DNA of 64,000 nt from Desulfonatronovibrio magnus (lineage in GTDB: Bacteria; Desulfobacterota; Desulfovibrionia; Desulfovibrionales; Desulfonatronovibrionaceae), in assembly GCF_000934755.1 (NCBI RefSeq), contig NZ_KN882175.1, forward strand, positions 148,456-212,455, given 5' to 3'. Below the pieces are notes generated by a model. That model was given only the letters and a program-made list of their open reading frames with translations, did not search any database and was not told the DNA's origin. The position numbers and the translations under genes are program-made. This document shows positions 16,888 through 26,220 of this stretch, one piece after another; the stretch's first letter is position 1, and every line of letters begins with the position of its first letter.

Positions 16888-18534
16888 ATGAAGTACTTTA
16901 AAGAATTAGAAGACAAAATTCACTTTATGGTCCTTGAGGTTACCAGACAGCTCGAGAATACCCAGAAAATAATCCACGACCCCAAATCAGAGCTGGTGGA
17001 CAAGGTAAAATCCCGTGATGACCATATTGACAATTACAAATCTATCATAGAAAATATGTGTTTTTCCAGAATTCATGGCCATGAAAATCTGCATAAACAG
17101 CGCATTGATTTTATAAGAGCTGTCAACATCATCAGCAACAATCTTGAAAGAATAAGTGACTACGCTGTTAATATCGTTGTGCAGCTCGGCTATCTTGAGT
17201 CTCAGGACATCTTGAAAGACTATAAATTCAAACCTTACTTTCAGCAACTGCTGGTTGCTCTGGAAAGCCTGACCAACGCCCTTTTCAAAAAAGACCTGAA
17301 CCTTGCTCTGAAAATCTGCAAGGCAGAGTTTATTATTGATAAGCTTTATAAAAACAACTTTGACACCATAATTCAAGAGTTAGACTACGACAAAAACAAG
17401 CATGACCTTGTAACCTGCCTTTTTATCTACCGCTACTTAGAAAGGATGGGCGATGCTCTGCTGAACATCGGAGAAGCCATAATTTTTTCCGTATTTGGAG
17501 AAAAACTCAAGATCCATCAGTACCAGGCCCTTAAGGAAAGTTTAGACTCCATAAATTATAATATCCACATTGACGAAGTTGATTTTGAATCCATCTGGGA
17601 ATCAAGATCAGGCTGCAGAATCGGAAAAATTATTGACCCCGGGATCAGAGAAGGCCGAGGTGTATTGTTCAAGGAAGGAAAGATTAACAAAATTGCAAGG
17701 GAAAAGCAGAATATCGAGACCTGGTCCAGCATTTTTCCCAGCCTGGTTCCCAAGATTTTCAGCTACAATCAAGTCAAGGACAATGCCTCAATGCTGCTGG
17801 AATTTCTGCAGGGTTGCTCTTTTCAGGAAACACTAACTTTACATGACCCTGAGATTCAGGACAATTCCTTTTTCCTGCTCAAAGAAACACTGTCTTTGAT
17901 CTGGGAAAAAACCATGCAGAATGAATCAGTAAACGCAAAGTTCATTGCCCAGCTTGTATCCAGAATTGATGATGTGCTCATGATTCATCCAGAGTTTGAC
18001 TTTTCTGAAGCAAGAATAGGTTCTCTCAAGACCCCTTCACTCAATACATTTATTGAAATGCTGACAGAAATCGAAAACAGCATCGAGGCTCCTTTTTCAG
18101 TTTTTATTCACGGAGATTTCAATGCAAATAATATCATCTACAACCAAAAAAATCAGCAAATATATTTTATAGACCTGCACAGATCCTGTCACAACGATTA
18201 TGTTCAAGACGTCTCTGTTTTTCTGGTATCCAATTTCCGGCAACCAAACTTCGAGCCGCAGTTCAGGTCCCTTAGTAATAAGCTCAATGATGATTTTTAT
18301 ACTTTTGCTGCTGAATTTGCCGCTGAAAACAATGATCAGCTCTTTGATACAAGACTGGCTCTCGGACTTATCCGATCATTTTTCACCTCTACCAGGTTTG
18401 AACTTAACCGCGAGTTCGCAGGCAGCATGTATCAGCGCGCCCTTTATCTTGCTGAAAAACTGATCGCACACCAGGGAAGCGCGTGGGAAGATTTTCACTT
18501 CCCCAAAGATGTTTTTAAATATCAAAATTTTTGA
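16888..18534 (+). CDS. PhoU-like domain fused to aminoglycoside/choline-kinase-like phosphotransferase
   Basis: 548 aa cytoplasmic protein. Residues of about 1-220 form a PhoU-like three-helix repeat pair, with the two (E/D)xxxD sites in NNLERISDYAVNI and YRYLERMGDALLNIGEA that bind metal in PhoU. Residues of about 235-540 are an APH-type kinase: a divergent nucleotide lobe (GRGVLFKEGKINKIAREKQN), MLLEFLQGCSF as hinge, catalytic loop HGDFNANNI and the IDLHRS metal site. Both catalytic Asp are present, so it should be active. It may phosphorylate a small molecule made or handled by the neighbouring ligase and CofD-like protein; this is inference from clustering. Confidence 0.82.
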   Translation: MKYFKELEDKIHFMVLEVTRQLENTQKIIHDPKSELVDKVKSRDDHIDNYKSIIENMCFSRIHGHENLHKQRIDFIRAVNIISNNLERISDYAVNIVVQLGYLESQDILKDYKFKPYFQQLLVALESLTNALFKKDLNLALKICKAEFIIDKLYKNNFDTIIQELDYDKNKHDLVTCLFIYRYLERMGDALLNIGEAIIFSVFGEKLKIHQYQALKESLDSINYNIHIDEVDFESIWESRSGCRIGKIIDPGIREGRGVLFKEGKINKIAREKQNIETWSSIFPSLVPKIFSYNQVKDNASMLLEFLQGCSFQETLTLHDPEIQDNSFFLLKETLSLIWEKTMQNESVNAKFIAQLVSRIDDVLMIHPEFDFSEARIGSLKTPSLNTFIEMLTEIENSIEAPFSVFIHGDFNANNIIYNQKNQQIYFIDLHRSCHNDYVQDVSVFLVSNFRQPNFEPQFRSLSNKLNDDFYTFAAEFAAENNDQLFDTRLALGLIRSFFTSTRFELNREFAGSMYQRALYLAEKLIAHQGSAWEDFHFPKDVFKYQNF

Positions 18535-18710
18535 GGCAAACTTTTCCCACAACCCGGCAACAATTATCCTTGACCGGTATTTGGGACAGTCTCGCAGACA
18601 AAATGACAATAACTTCTAATCAAACTGCTAAAGTGAGGCCCCAAGTGCCTGTCCCCTGATGCCCATTAAACGGTCCAAACTATTACAAACTCATAATGAG
18701 GAAGTAAATT

Positions 18711-19592
18711 ATGCATAATCTCAAAATAGCTGTCATAGGTAATCCAGGTAGCTGGTCGACTGAGGTGCTGGCTGATGCTCTGGAAAAGAAAACAGGCTAT
18801 AAATGTGTTGTGGAAATGTCACAGGTAACCATGGACTTCGACAGCAGATCACTTTTTCAAGGTGAGGTTGATCTGGCCTCATTGGATGCTCTGGTTATTA
18901 AAAAAATAGGACCTGTTTACTCCCCTGACATGTTTAACAGGCTGGAAATCCTGCGCTTTTTCTGTAAAATCGGTATCCCTGTCTACTCCCGCCCAGAGAG
19001 AATTATGGCTGCCATTAACAGACTCAGTTGTACTGTTACTCTGCAAAAAGGGGATATTCCCATGCCTCCAACCGTAATTACAGAGAATATCAACCAGGCA
19101 GTCAAGGCTGTTAAAAAATTTGGAAAAGCTGTATTCAAGCCCTTATATTCCAGCAAAGCCCGGGGGATGCTTGTTGTGGAAGACCATGATAACTGCCGTT
19201 CTGAAATTGAAAACTTTCAAGCCTCGGGCAATACCACCATGTATATCCAGAAAATGATAGATATACCTGGCAAAGACCTCGGAGTTGCATTTCTTGGAGG
19301 AAAATACCTTGGCACGTATGCAAGACGACAAGGCGAATCCTGGAACACCTGTACTTCCAGCGGAGGAAAATACGAACCTTATGAACCATCTCAGGAAATA
19401 ATTGAGCTTGCTCAAAAGGCTCAGTCACTTTTTGATCTGGATTTCACCTGTGTGGATGTTGTGGAGACTGATCAGGGCCCGATGGTTTTTGAGGTTTCGG
19501 CATTTGGAGGTTTCAGAGGGCTGATTAATGCCTGCAGCATTGACGCTGCAGCCCTATATAGTGAATATGTCATTAACGACTTAAGCTCATAG
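18711..19592 (+). CDS. GAK system ATP-grasp ligase
   Basis: 293 aa, ATP-grasp enzyme of the RimK/glutamate-ligase branch. Seen: GKAVFKPLYSSKARGMLVVED (ATP-binding loop and lysine, about 142-162), MYIQKMIDIPGKDLGVAFLGG (hinge and Glu/Asp strand) and DVVETDQGPMVFEVSAFGGF, where the metal-binding ExN is EVS. These enzymes join a carboxylate to an amine using ATP. TIGRFAMs has a model for this family under the name GAK system. It follows the PhoU-kinase gene after 176 bp, which include a short GTGCCTGTCCCC remnant of F3 type. Start ATG with GAGGAAG upstream. Confidence 0.88.
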   Translation: MHNLKIAVIGNPGSWSTEVLADALEKKTGYKCVVEMSQVTMDFDSRSLFQGEVDLASLDALVIKKIGPVYSPDMFNRLEILRFFCKIGIPVYSRPERIMAAINRLSCTVTLQKGDIPMPPTVITENINQAVKAVKKFGKAVFKPLYSSKARGMLVVEDHDNCRSEIENFQASGNTTMYIQKMIDIPGKDLGVAFLGGKYLGTYARRQGESWNTCTSSGGKYEPYEPSQEIIELAQKAQSLFDLDFTCVDVVETDQGPMVFEVSAFGGFRGLINACSIDAAALYSEYVINDLSS

Positions 19593-19608
19593 TCTGCTGG
19601 GCAAGGTT

Positions 19609-20802
19609 ATGCTGAAAATCAGACTTTCCCGGGCTGTATCAATTCCTGACAAGCTGAAGATGGCCAGGTACCGCAAGGTACCCGAGCTGGGACCAAAGAT
19701 TCTTTTCTTCAGCGGCGGAACTGCTCTTAATCCCCTTAGCAGGGCACTTGTAGAATATACCCACAATTCCACCCATATAGTAACTCCCTTTGATTCAGGG
19801 GGCAGTTCTGCCAAGCTTCGCAAGGCTTTCAAAATGCTGGCAGTGGGTGACATGCGCAGTCGTCTTATGGCTTTGGCCGATCAGAGTGTGAAGGGAAATC
19901 CTGAGATCTTCAGCCTGTTTGCCTACCGACTGCCCCAGGATAAAGATGATTACGAACTGAAGAATATATTAAATCTCATGGCTGCAGGGCGACACAAGCT
20001 TGTTAATAACATACCTGACCCTTTGCGCAGAATCATCCGCAATCACCTTGCTCTGTTTATTGAAAAAATGCCGGAAAATTTTGACCTTAAAGGTGCAAGT
20101 ATTGGCAATCTGATTCTGGCATCAGGTTACTTTGCCAACGATAGACATATCGATCCCGTCATTTTTATTTTTTCCAAGCTTGCCGAGGTCAGAGGAACTG
20201 TGCGTCCTGTCATGAACAGTATGCTTCACCTGATCTCTCTTCTGGATGATGGATCAACTGTCAGAGGGCAGCATATGCTCACAGGCAAAGAAAATGCTCC
20301 CATAAAATCAAGAGTAAAGGAAGTTTATCTCAGCAAAAACTTAGACAATCCTGCTCCTTTCAATCCAGCCATCCGCAATAAGATTAAAAAGCTTATACTT
20401 GACGCTGAGCTTATCTGCTATCCCATGGGCAGCTTTTATTCCAGCATCATTGCCAATATTCTGCCGAGAGGAGTCGGCGAAGCAATTGCAGAAAATCTTT
20501 GCCCTAAAATATATATTCCCAATACTGCCCACGATCCGGAACAATTTGGCACATCACTGCATCAGCGTGTTGAAATACTGCTGCAATATCTCAGGCAAAG
20601 CTCCAACAATCTCTATCCTGACTCAAAACTACTGGATATGGTTCTCATCGACCGAAACCATTCATTATACCAGGGCGGAATTGATCCTGAATATATTAAA
20701 AGACTTGGAGTGGATGTTCTTGAAACCAACCTTTGCATAGATCACAAAAATCCTCGATTGGACAACCAGCTTTTGATGGAATGTCTTCTCTCCATGGTAT
20801 AA
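19609..20802 (+). CDS. GAK system CofD-like protein
   Basis: 397 aa with the CofD/YvcK fold: FFSGGTALNPLSRALVEY (nucleotide-side GGT loop), THIVTPFDSGGSSAKLRKAF (DxGGS motif), DLKGASIGNLILASGYF and PMGSFYSSIIANILPRGV. True CofD transfers phospholactyl from a nucleotide diphosphate to F420 precursor, while YvcK-type members bind UDP-sugars. NCBIfam keeps this as a separate GAK system family, so the ligand is open. It begins 16 bp after the ATP-grasp gene. It is the last gene of the cluster, followed by a repeat block. Confidence 0.88.
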   Translation: MLKIRLSRAVSIPDKLKMARYRKVPELGPKILFFSGGTALNPLSRALVEYTHNSTHIVTPFDSGGSSAKLRKAFKMLAVGDMRSRLMALADQSVKGNPEIFSLFAYRLPQDKDDYELKNILNLMAAGRHKLVNNIPDPLRRIIRNHLALFIEKMPENFDLKGASIGNLILASGYFANDRHIDPVIFIFSKLAEVRGTVRPVMNSMLHLISLLDDGSTVRGQHMLTGKENAPIKSRVKEVYLSKNLDNPAPFNPAIRNKIKKLILDAELICYPMGSFYSSIIANILPRGVGEAIAENLCPKIYIPNTAHDPEQFGTSLHQRVEILLQYLRQSSNNLYPDSKLLDMVLIDRNHSLYQGGIDPEYIKRLGVDVLETNLCIDHKNPRLDNQLLMECLLSMV

Positions 20803-20856
20803 ATTCCCATAACCACCAAACCAAAGCACCGAGATATCCTGACGGGCTTCGCTGCC

Positions 20857-21424
20857 TTCTAAGTAACTGGAGTCGTTTTGCCAATAAAATCAGACGTTTA
20901 CAATTTTCATATTTTGACGATTTTTGCTTTGATTAATGCATATTTGCCTGAAAAGTTCCGTCAAAGATGGGAGCTTTGCGTCTGGCACAGCTTCCTGCCC
21001 GGAGGCTTACAGCCCGGAGGGGGACTGTCCCTCGCTGTGTAAATTTTTCCATTGAAGCAAATTACTTCCAGGAACCAATGCAGCATCAATCTTTTTTATA
21101 GTACCTCGCGGGGACTGTCCCAGTTTTCAGAAAAGTGACAGACTCGTAAAGTTACTCACACGTTCGGTCCCGGGCGGCCCAGGTGAGGAGCTTCTAAGTA
21201 ACTACAATCGTATGTGCAATAAAATCAGGTTATTATGGTTTTACCATACAGATTGCTTCGGTCGCTTAGACTCCCTCGTGGGTGACAGGTTTTCAGCAAC
21301 TAAATCCATGACAGCTCAGGTGTCATTGCGAGCGAGTCTTCGAGCGCGGCAATCCCAAACGCGTTAAGGCTATTTCAAGTTACTCACAGGCTCGGTCCCA
21401 AGCCGCCCGGGTGAGGAGCTTCTT
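20857..21424 (+). repeat. Composite repeat F1 + REP + F5 + REP
   Basis: F1 core 20860-21130, REP 21149-21203, F5 21236-21372 (TTTACCATACAGATTGCTT, GGTGACAGGTTTTCAG and GTCATTGCGAGCGAGTCTTC), and a second REP end at 21375-21424. This is the clearest example of the nested order REP-F5-REP. It lies between the GAK-type cluster and the flagellar operon, where two opposite transcripts meet. Confidence 0.88.
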
Positions 21425-21499
21425 TAAAATTGTACCCATTGAATATCCGAAAGCCGGGGCTATCTTTAAACAGCCGCAGACAAGATATCTTAACTCCCC

Positions 21500-21525
21500 A
21501 AAAAAAGGGCCGCACATGGCGGCCC
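21500..21525 (-). terminator. Intrinsic terminator of the flgE operon
   Basis: On the minus strand, GCGGGCC-type stem (GGGCCGC at 21507-21513 with GCGGCCC at 21519-21525), ACATG loop, then seven T. It is 34 bp past the flgE stop codon. Confidence 0.9.
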
Positions 21526-21558
21526 TTTTAAGTGAGAGTAAGCAGGAGATCAATTATG

Positions 21559-23115
21559 TTATCTCTTCATTTGAATAAGTACATTCAACATCTGATCGGT
21601 AGTGGTTATAGTTTTGGAGTTAGCCTGGAATCCTTTCTCAGTTGTAATCATTTTAACAAATTCTGTAGCAAGGTCAACATTGGACATTTCTAATGAATTA
21701 CCCGCTATAGACCCAAAACTTCCGCTATTAGCCAAACCTGTGAGAGCATCACCAGAACTTCTGGTTTCACTGAAAAGATTTGATCCCTCCCGGCGTAACC
21801 CCCACTTATTATTAAAGTCAGCAAGAGTTAAAGCATAAAGCTCAAGAACTTGACCATTGGAATACCTTCCTGTAAGCACACCATCACGATCTATCTCAAC
21901 ATTTTGCAATTGCCCTGGTCCATAACCGTCCTGACTCTGCTGCACTGTGCTTGAAGGCGCACTGTAGCTTGTAGAAGAAAGGGCACCACTTATCCAAGCC
22001 TGATCCTGGGCTCCGTTATTATTCTTTATCCCAAAATTCAACTCAACAAGTTGCACTTCGTCAAGACCAGTAACTGGATCAACAGCACCCAAAAAACTCA
22101 ATCCCATCAGGGGATATCCATTTTGTGAATAGCCATCAGGATTATCCAAATCATCAAATGATGGAACTGTTTGTCCAGGACCTGGAGTAAAATTTTCTAA
22201 GTCTCTCATGGCCATCATCTCTCCTGCTGCGTTAAAAACTGCACGGCCCTGCATTACTATACCCTGATTTTGAGCACCAGGAACCGGTCCCCAAGGCCTC
22301 TGATCATCTTCTGGAGGAACAGTTACAATAAATTCATGCACCTGATAACCATTGGGAAGGGGTGGGTTTTGACTAGCAAGCCAATTTGTTTCATCATCAG
22401 AGTCCATCCTGTCAAAGTATGTAGTCAGGGTATGGGCACCTCCATTTTCATCATATACTTTCATGGAGGTCTGATGAATATACAGCGCAGGATCGATAGG
22501 CGGATCCTGAGTTGCATCCCAAGCATCGAAAATTTCAGCTCCAGCACCTGTAGCACTCGGAGCGCTTGAATCCAGATTTACAATCTTGGTAACCCTGCTT
22601 GTTTCCTCAGGAGGAGACTGGAAGTTTTCCAGTTGAATGTTTTGCGGCACTCCCTGAATCTGTACCTGTTGCCCCTGTGTAGCAGTTACACCTGGCTGAA
22701 TAGTTTGCGGCCTTATTTCCCATCCTTGAACAACATTGCCACTTGGATCAACCAGGAAACCTTCTTTATCAAACCTGAAATTTCCTGCCCTAGTGTAGTA
22801 GTTTTCTTCGCTTCCTTTTGGACTTACCACAAAAAAACCATCACCACCAATTGATACATCAGTTGCCTCACTTGTTGTTTCCAAAGCCCCTTGTTGAAAA
22901 TCAGCAAAGACAGCCGCGGTATTTGTCCCCCTTCCCACTTGCCCAACACCACTCGATGTATTGATGTCCTGACTCATAAAATCTTCAAAATGCATTCTTG
23001 ACCCTTTATAGCCAACCGTACTAACATTAGCTATGTTATTGCCAATAACACCCATTTTCGCACCATGTGCTTGCAGCCCGCTTACCCCTGTATAAAGAGA
23101 AGATGACAAACTCAT
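21559..23115 (-). CDS. flgE: Flagellar hook protein FlgE
   Basis: 518-aa axial protein of the flagellar hook, exported by the flagellar type III system. N-terminal LYTGVSGLQAHGAKMGVIGNNIANVSTVGYKGSR is the axial rod/hook helix, followed by FQQGALETTSEATDVSIGGDGFFVV, a variable hook domain (about 150-400) and the C-terminal NVDLATEFVKMITTEKGFQANSKTI helix. The upstream in-frame extension was rejected because GGAGG sits just before the ATG at 23115. It is the last gene of the fliK-flgD-flgE unit. The C-terminal order D0 is complete. Confidence 0.95.
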   Translation of the reverse strand: MSLSSSLYTGVSGLQAHGAKMGVIGNNIANVSTVGYKGSRMHFEDFMSQDINTSSGVGQVGRGTNTAAVFADFQQGALETTSEATDVSIGGDGFFVVSPKGSEENYYTRAGNFRFDKEGFLVDPSGNVVQGWEIRPQTIQPGVTATQGQQVQIQGVPQNIQLENFQSPPEETSRVTKIVNLDSSAPSATGAGAEIFDAWDATQDPPIDPALYIHQTSMKVYDENGGAHTLTTYFDRMDSDDETNWLASQNPPLPNGYQVHEFIVTVPPEDDQRPWGPVPGAQNQGIVMQGRAVFNAAGEMMAMRDLENFTPGPGQTVPSFDDLDNPDGYSQNGYPLMGLSFLGAVDPVTGLDEVQLVELNFGIKNNNGAQDQAWISGALSSTSYSAPSSTVQQSQDGYGPGQLQNVEIDRDGVLTGRYSNGQVLELYALTLADFNNKWGLRREGSNLFSETRSSGDALTGLANSGSFGSIAGNSLEMSNVDLATEFVKMITTEKGFQANSKTITTTDQMLNVLIQMKR

Positions 23116-23131
23116 AATTGCCTCCTGTAAT

Positions 23132-23845
23132 TTATTCTTCTTTTTGAGATTCTGCTGACCTTGATTCAACCACTTCACTTACCTGGGCAAAGTTGATTAC
23201 CCTGCCGTCAGCAAGGCGAAGATAAGACTGCCCATTCATACTTTGAACACCAGAAACTCTTCCCGATACACTCGTATTAACCATAACTGGCTCGCCGTTA
23301 AAACCTTCAGCACCTATAGTTACCTTATAGTTACCATCAGGTACTTCTCTACCACTGTAATCTTTCCCGTCCCAGTTAAACTCATATTCTCCAGCCTGCC
23401 TGGCCTGCATTTCTACAGTTCTGACCATATTACCGTGTGAATCAAAAATATTGAAATACATCTTAGCAGCTGTATCGTCCATATTGTAATAAAGTGTTGA
23501 AATCGTGTTTGCATCCTTACTTACTTGATCGCCTTCAGCCATAACTTCCTTGCCGATAAATCCTACTGCACCAACCATATCCTGCTGAACGCTGTTTTCT
23601 TTTATGGCTTTAACTTCTTCAGAAATATTTGTCAGCTGCTCCAGGCTGGAAAACTGAGCCAACTGGGCCACAAATTCCTTGTCATCCATGGGATTGAGAG
23701 GATCCTGATTTTCAAGCTGAGTGATTAGGAGTCTTAAAAACTCCTCTTTACCCAGTTGACCATGATTCTCTGCACTGGGTATTTTTTCAGCTTCTCGTTC
23801 TCTGTCCCAATCCCCTATCATTCCTGGTGCGCCTGATGTATACAT
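23132..23845 (-). CDS. flgD: Flagellar hook capping protein FlgD
   Basis: 237 aa. The N-terminal part has the FlgD block [44 protein letters not shown], required for export and hook capping; the C-terminal half has Ig-like strands ([37 protein letters not shown]). It acts as the scaffold at the tip of the growing hook and is then removed. RBS AAGGAGAA precedes the ATG. It lies 16 bp before flgE. Confidence 0.95.
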   Translation of the reverse strand: MYTSGAPGMIGDWDREREAEKIPSAENHGQLGKEEFLRLLITQLENQDPLNPMDDKEFVAQLAQFSSLEQLTNISEEVKAIKENSVQQDMVGAVGFIGKEVMAEGDQVSKDANTISTLYYNMDDTAAKMYFNIFDSHGNMVRTVEMQARQAGEYEFNWDGKDYSGREVPDGNYKVTIGAEGFNGEPVMVNTSVSGRVSGVQSMNGQSYLRLADGRVINFAQVSEVVESRSAESQKEE

Positions 23846-23946
23846 TTCATTCTCCTTAAAGGTGGTGTTTTTATCAAATCAAGTATGAGCAAGCTGCAAA
23901 AGTTTTATGTTCTTACTTCAGTCTTCCGCCTTCAACCTTTCACAGT

Positions 23947-25989
23947 TCACGCAAAAATATCCAAACCCGGACCATCTCTGCTTTCCATGTTAAGTACTGC
24001 AGCAGATATTTTTTCATCATCTGATTTTCCTGTCATATCAAGTCCTCTCATCCTGGCAATTCTAATAGCCTCACGCATCCTTTCTCTTGCCTTATTATGC
24101 TCTTCGTGGCCTTGCCAGTTCTGCCCGTTATTTTCCTGTGTCTGAACCTGAACTTCTATCTTGTTGACCCTTAGTCCCTGCTGCTCCAGAGTTGCCTTCA
24201 ATCTTGCCAGGTTTTCACTGACCATCTGGGCTACCTCGGGACTACTGGGTTTAATCAAGGCCCGCACTTCCTGGTTATGCACTTGCAAGACAAGGCCCAC
24301 TCTACCAAGATTTGGTGGATCTAACTGTAAATTCAGCTGTGTACGGCCATCTTTCAACTTTCTGAGCATTCCATTTTGCACCTGGTCCAGAATCTGACGG
24401 GAAATAAATTCCCTGTGCTGAGCCTGAGCTTTACTTCTAACAGCATCCGAACTTCCACGAACTCCGGTGTCACCCATTACTGCATTTCTTGCATCTGAAG
24501 AATCTATTGTTCTTATTCTACTGATAAAATCTTTCCAGGGATCATCCTTTTCATTATCGGATTTATCGTTTACAGAGTCCCTCGCCCTTACGCTTTCCTG
24601 GAGCTTATCAAAAAGGGACTGCTCATTATGCCGGTTGCCTGATCCCTGGCTATCTTCATCTGGCTTGTGAGATCCATTACCGGAAGCCTCATCAAACTTA
24701 GCGTTGTTTTCCAGCCTGGATTTCAAAAAAGACAGTTCTTTCTTTTTATTGCTATCGGAAGAAGACTGACCCTCTTCTTTCAGGGCCAGCCTGGCAATAT
24801 CTCTTAATAGAGCTTCAACTCCGTTAGCTTTTGCACTTTCTTCCCCAGCCTGAAGCATTCGGGCCAACAAATAATTTTCTCTTGCTGCCCCTGCTTCTTT
24901 CTTGAGCAGATTCATGAGATTGGACAAGTCGTTGCCTGAAAGCTCCCGCCCAATAAAAGGGGAAAATTTTTCCATCTTGCCTGCTTCAATACCCAGAGCC
25001 TTGAGCAGACTTGCCGCCTGATTTTCCGTCAGTTGCAGTTTTTGATCTGGAGCCATATTATCCAATCGTTTGCTGATAGCTTCCCAAACCTGGGCATGCC
25101 TGCCCTGCTGGAGCAAATTCACAAGCTCCTGACTTTCCTTGCTGTTAAACCCCATGGCAGAAAAAACACTTAGCAGATCTGTTTTTTCACCTGGAGAAAG
25201 TTTGATATTTTTCGATAAACCTTCAAGTTCAAGCATGGATAATACATCCGACCACTTAAGATCGCCCTGACTATACCTCTCCTCAAGAGCTTTAATCTGC
25301 TCACCATCAAAACCGTGTTCAACCAAAAGTTTTTTCAAGGCCTGGAAGTCATCCTTGCTAAGTTTATCACTTAACATTTCAGACATGTCATTTTTGCTAC
25401 TTTGCAAATGTTTGCTGACTTCTTCCCAGCTTAAGCCATGTTGATCAAACTTATCCTGAAGCTTTGAAATCAAATCCTGGGAATAGCCATTTTCTAAAAG
25501 GTGTTGTTTTAGTGATAGAAATTCTTTTTCGCTCAGTCTTTTGGTTTTGTTGTAATATTCACTGCCATGAATATTGAACCTTACAAGACTCTTAAAAGTA
25601 TCAAACTCATCCCCCATACCAAGCTCTTGCTTGAGCTCATTCCAAGTCAGGCCGTCCTTCTCATATCTTGCCTCAAGCTTCTCTATCTTTTCAGGAGGAT
25701 ATCCGTTTTCTTCCAAGACATCTCTAACAGCGGCAAATTCTTCTTCAGTCAATTGCTTATTTTGCGATTGAGAGTTATCCTGAATTCGCTCAGGTGCTCT
25801 TACCTTACTGTCTGCTGGACGATTGTTTTGATTATCCTGAATTTGTTCCCTGGGCGGAGTGTGAACCGCCTGCTCAAAGATATTCTTAAAATCTTCATTC
25901 CAGGTCCCAAAATCAGGCCTGTCCCGCGGTCCGGCTTCAAGATAAGGATCAAACATGGAAAACAAATTGTTGGTAGGAAAATTTTGCAT
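23947..25989 (-). CDS. fliK: Flagellar hook-length control protein FliK
   Basis: 680 aa. The C-terminus (about 550-640) has the FliK/Flg_hook domain with LNLQLDPPNLGRVGLVLQV and RALIKPSSPEVAQMVSENLA, used for the substrate switch of the export gate. The N-terminal half is longer than usual and has three similar helical repeats at about residues 80-123, 152-194 and 210-252, each with an L(S/T)xxxF...LxExG(Y/F)...I..L...(Y/F)...(G/D)LxW pattern. These may form a structured ruler. FliK is exported and measures hook length. It is the first gene of the hook unit; AGAGGAG precedes the ATG. Confidence 0.88.
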   Translation of the reverse strand: MQNFPTNNLFSMFDPYLEAGPRDRPDFGTWNEDFKNIFEQAVHTPPREQIQDNQNNRPADSKVRAPERIQDNSQSQNKQLTEEEFAAVRDVLEENGYPPEKIEKLEARYEKDGLTWNELKQELGMGDEFDTFKSLVRFNIHGSEYYNKTKRLSEKEFLSLKQHLLENGYSQDLISKLQDKFDQHGLSWEEVSKHLQSSKNDMSEMLSDKLSKDDFQALKKLLVEHGFDGEQIKALEERYSQGDLKWSDVLSMLELEGLSKNIKLSPGEKTDLLSVFSAMGFNSKESQELVNLLQQGRHAQVWEAISKRLDNMAPDQKLQLTENQAASLLKALGIEAGKMEKFSPFIGRELSGNDLSNLMNLLKKEAGAARENYLLARMLQAGEESAKANGVEALLRDIARLALKEEGQSSSDSNKKKELSFLKSRLENNAKFDEASGNGSHKPDEDSQGSGNRHNEQSLFDKLQESVRARDSVNDKSDNEKDDPWKDFISRIRTIDSSDARNAVMGDTGVRGSSDAVRSKAQAQHREFISRQILDQVQNGMLRKLKDGRTQLNLQLDPPNLGRVGLVLQVHNQEVRALIKPSSPEVAQMVSENLARLKATLEQQGLRVNKIEVQVQTQENNGQNWQGHEEHNKARERMREAIRIARMRGLDMTGKSDDEKISAAVLNMESRDGPGLDIFA

Positions 25990-26016
25990 GGTATGTACTC
26001 CTCTGCTTCATATATA

Positions 26017-26032
26017 TCAATTAGCGTTCCAA
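26017..26032 (-). promoter_or_regulatory. Possible sigma-54 promoter of the fliK-flgD-flgE operon
   Basis: Minus-strand TTGGAACGCTAATTGA, 27 bp before the fliK start, resembles the -24/-12 consensus TTGGCAC-N5-TTGC, with GG in place and GA where GC is expected. Sigma-54 control of hook genes is known in many polar-flagellated bacteria. Weak match. Confidence 0.35.
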
Positions 26033-26220
26033 AAAAGTTTAATCCTGCAATATAAATGGAACAGTGTCGTTAAGAGGGAATGATGACTCATTTCAGGCTG
26101 AAGGCTGAAGATTCAGATCAGTAGCCACTGCCATTGTCAATGGCTAAGGTATCTTGTTCTTTATTGAGAATTGAAGGGGCAGTCTAATGGAGATGGCGGA
26201 GTCGTTTTACAGTGAACAAT

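Noticed and set aside
23885-24145. Plus-strand frame of 86 codons over the end of fliK
   Set aside because: Antisense shadow of the fliK frame; the flagellar gene has clear domains and an RBS.
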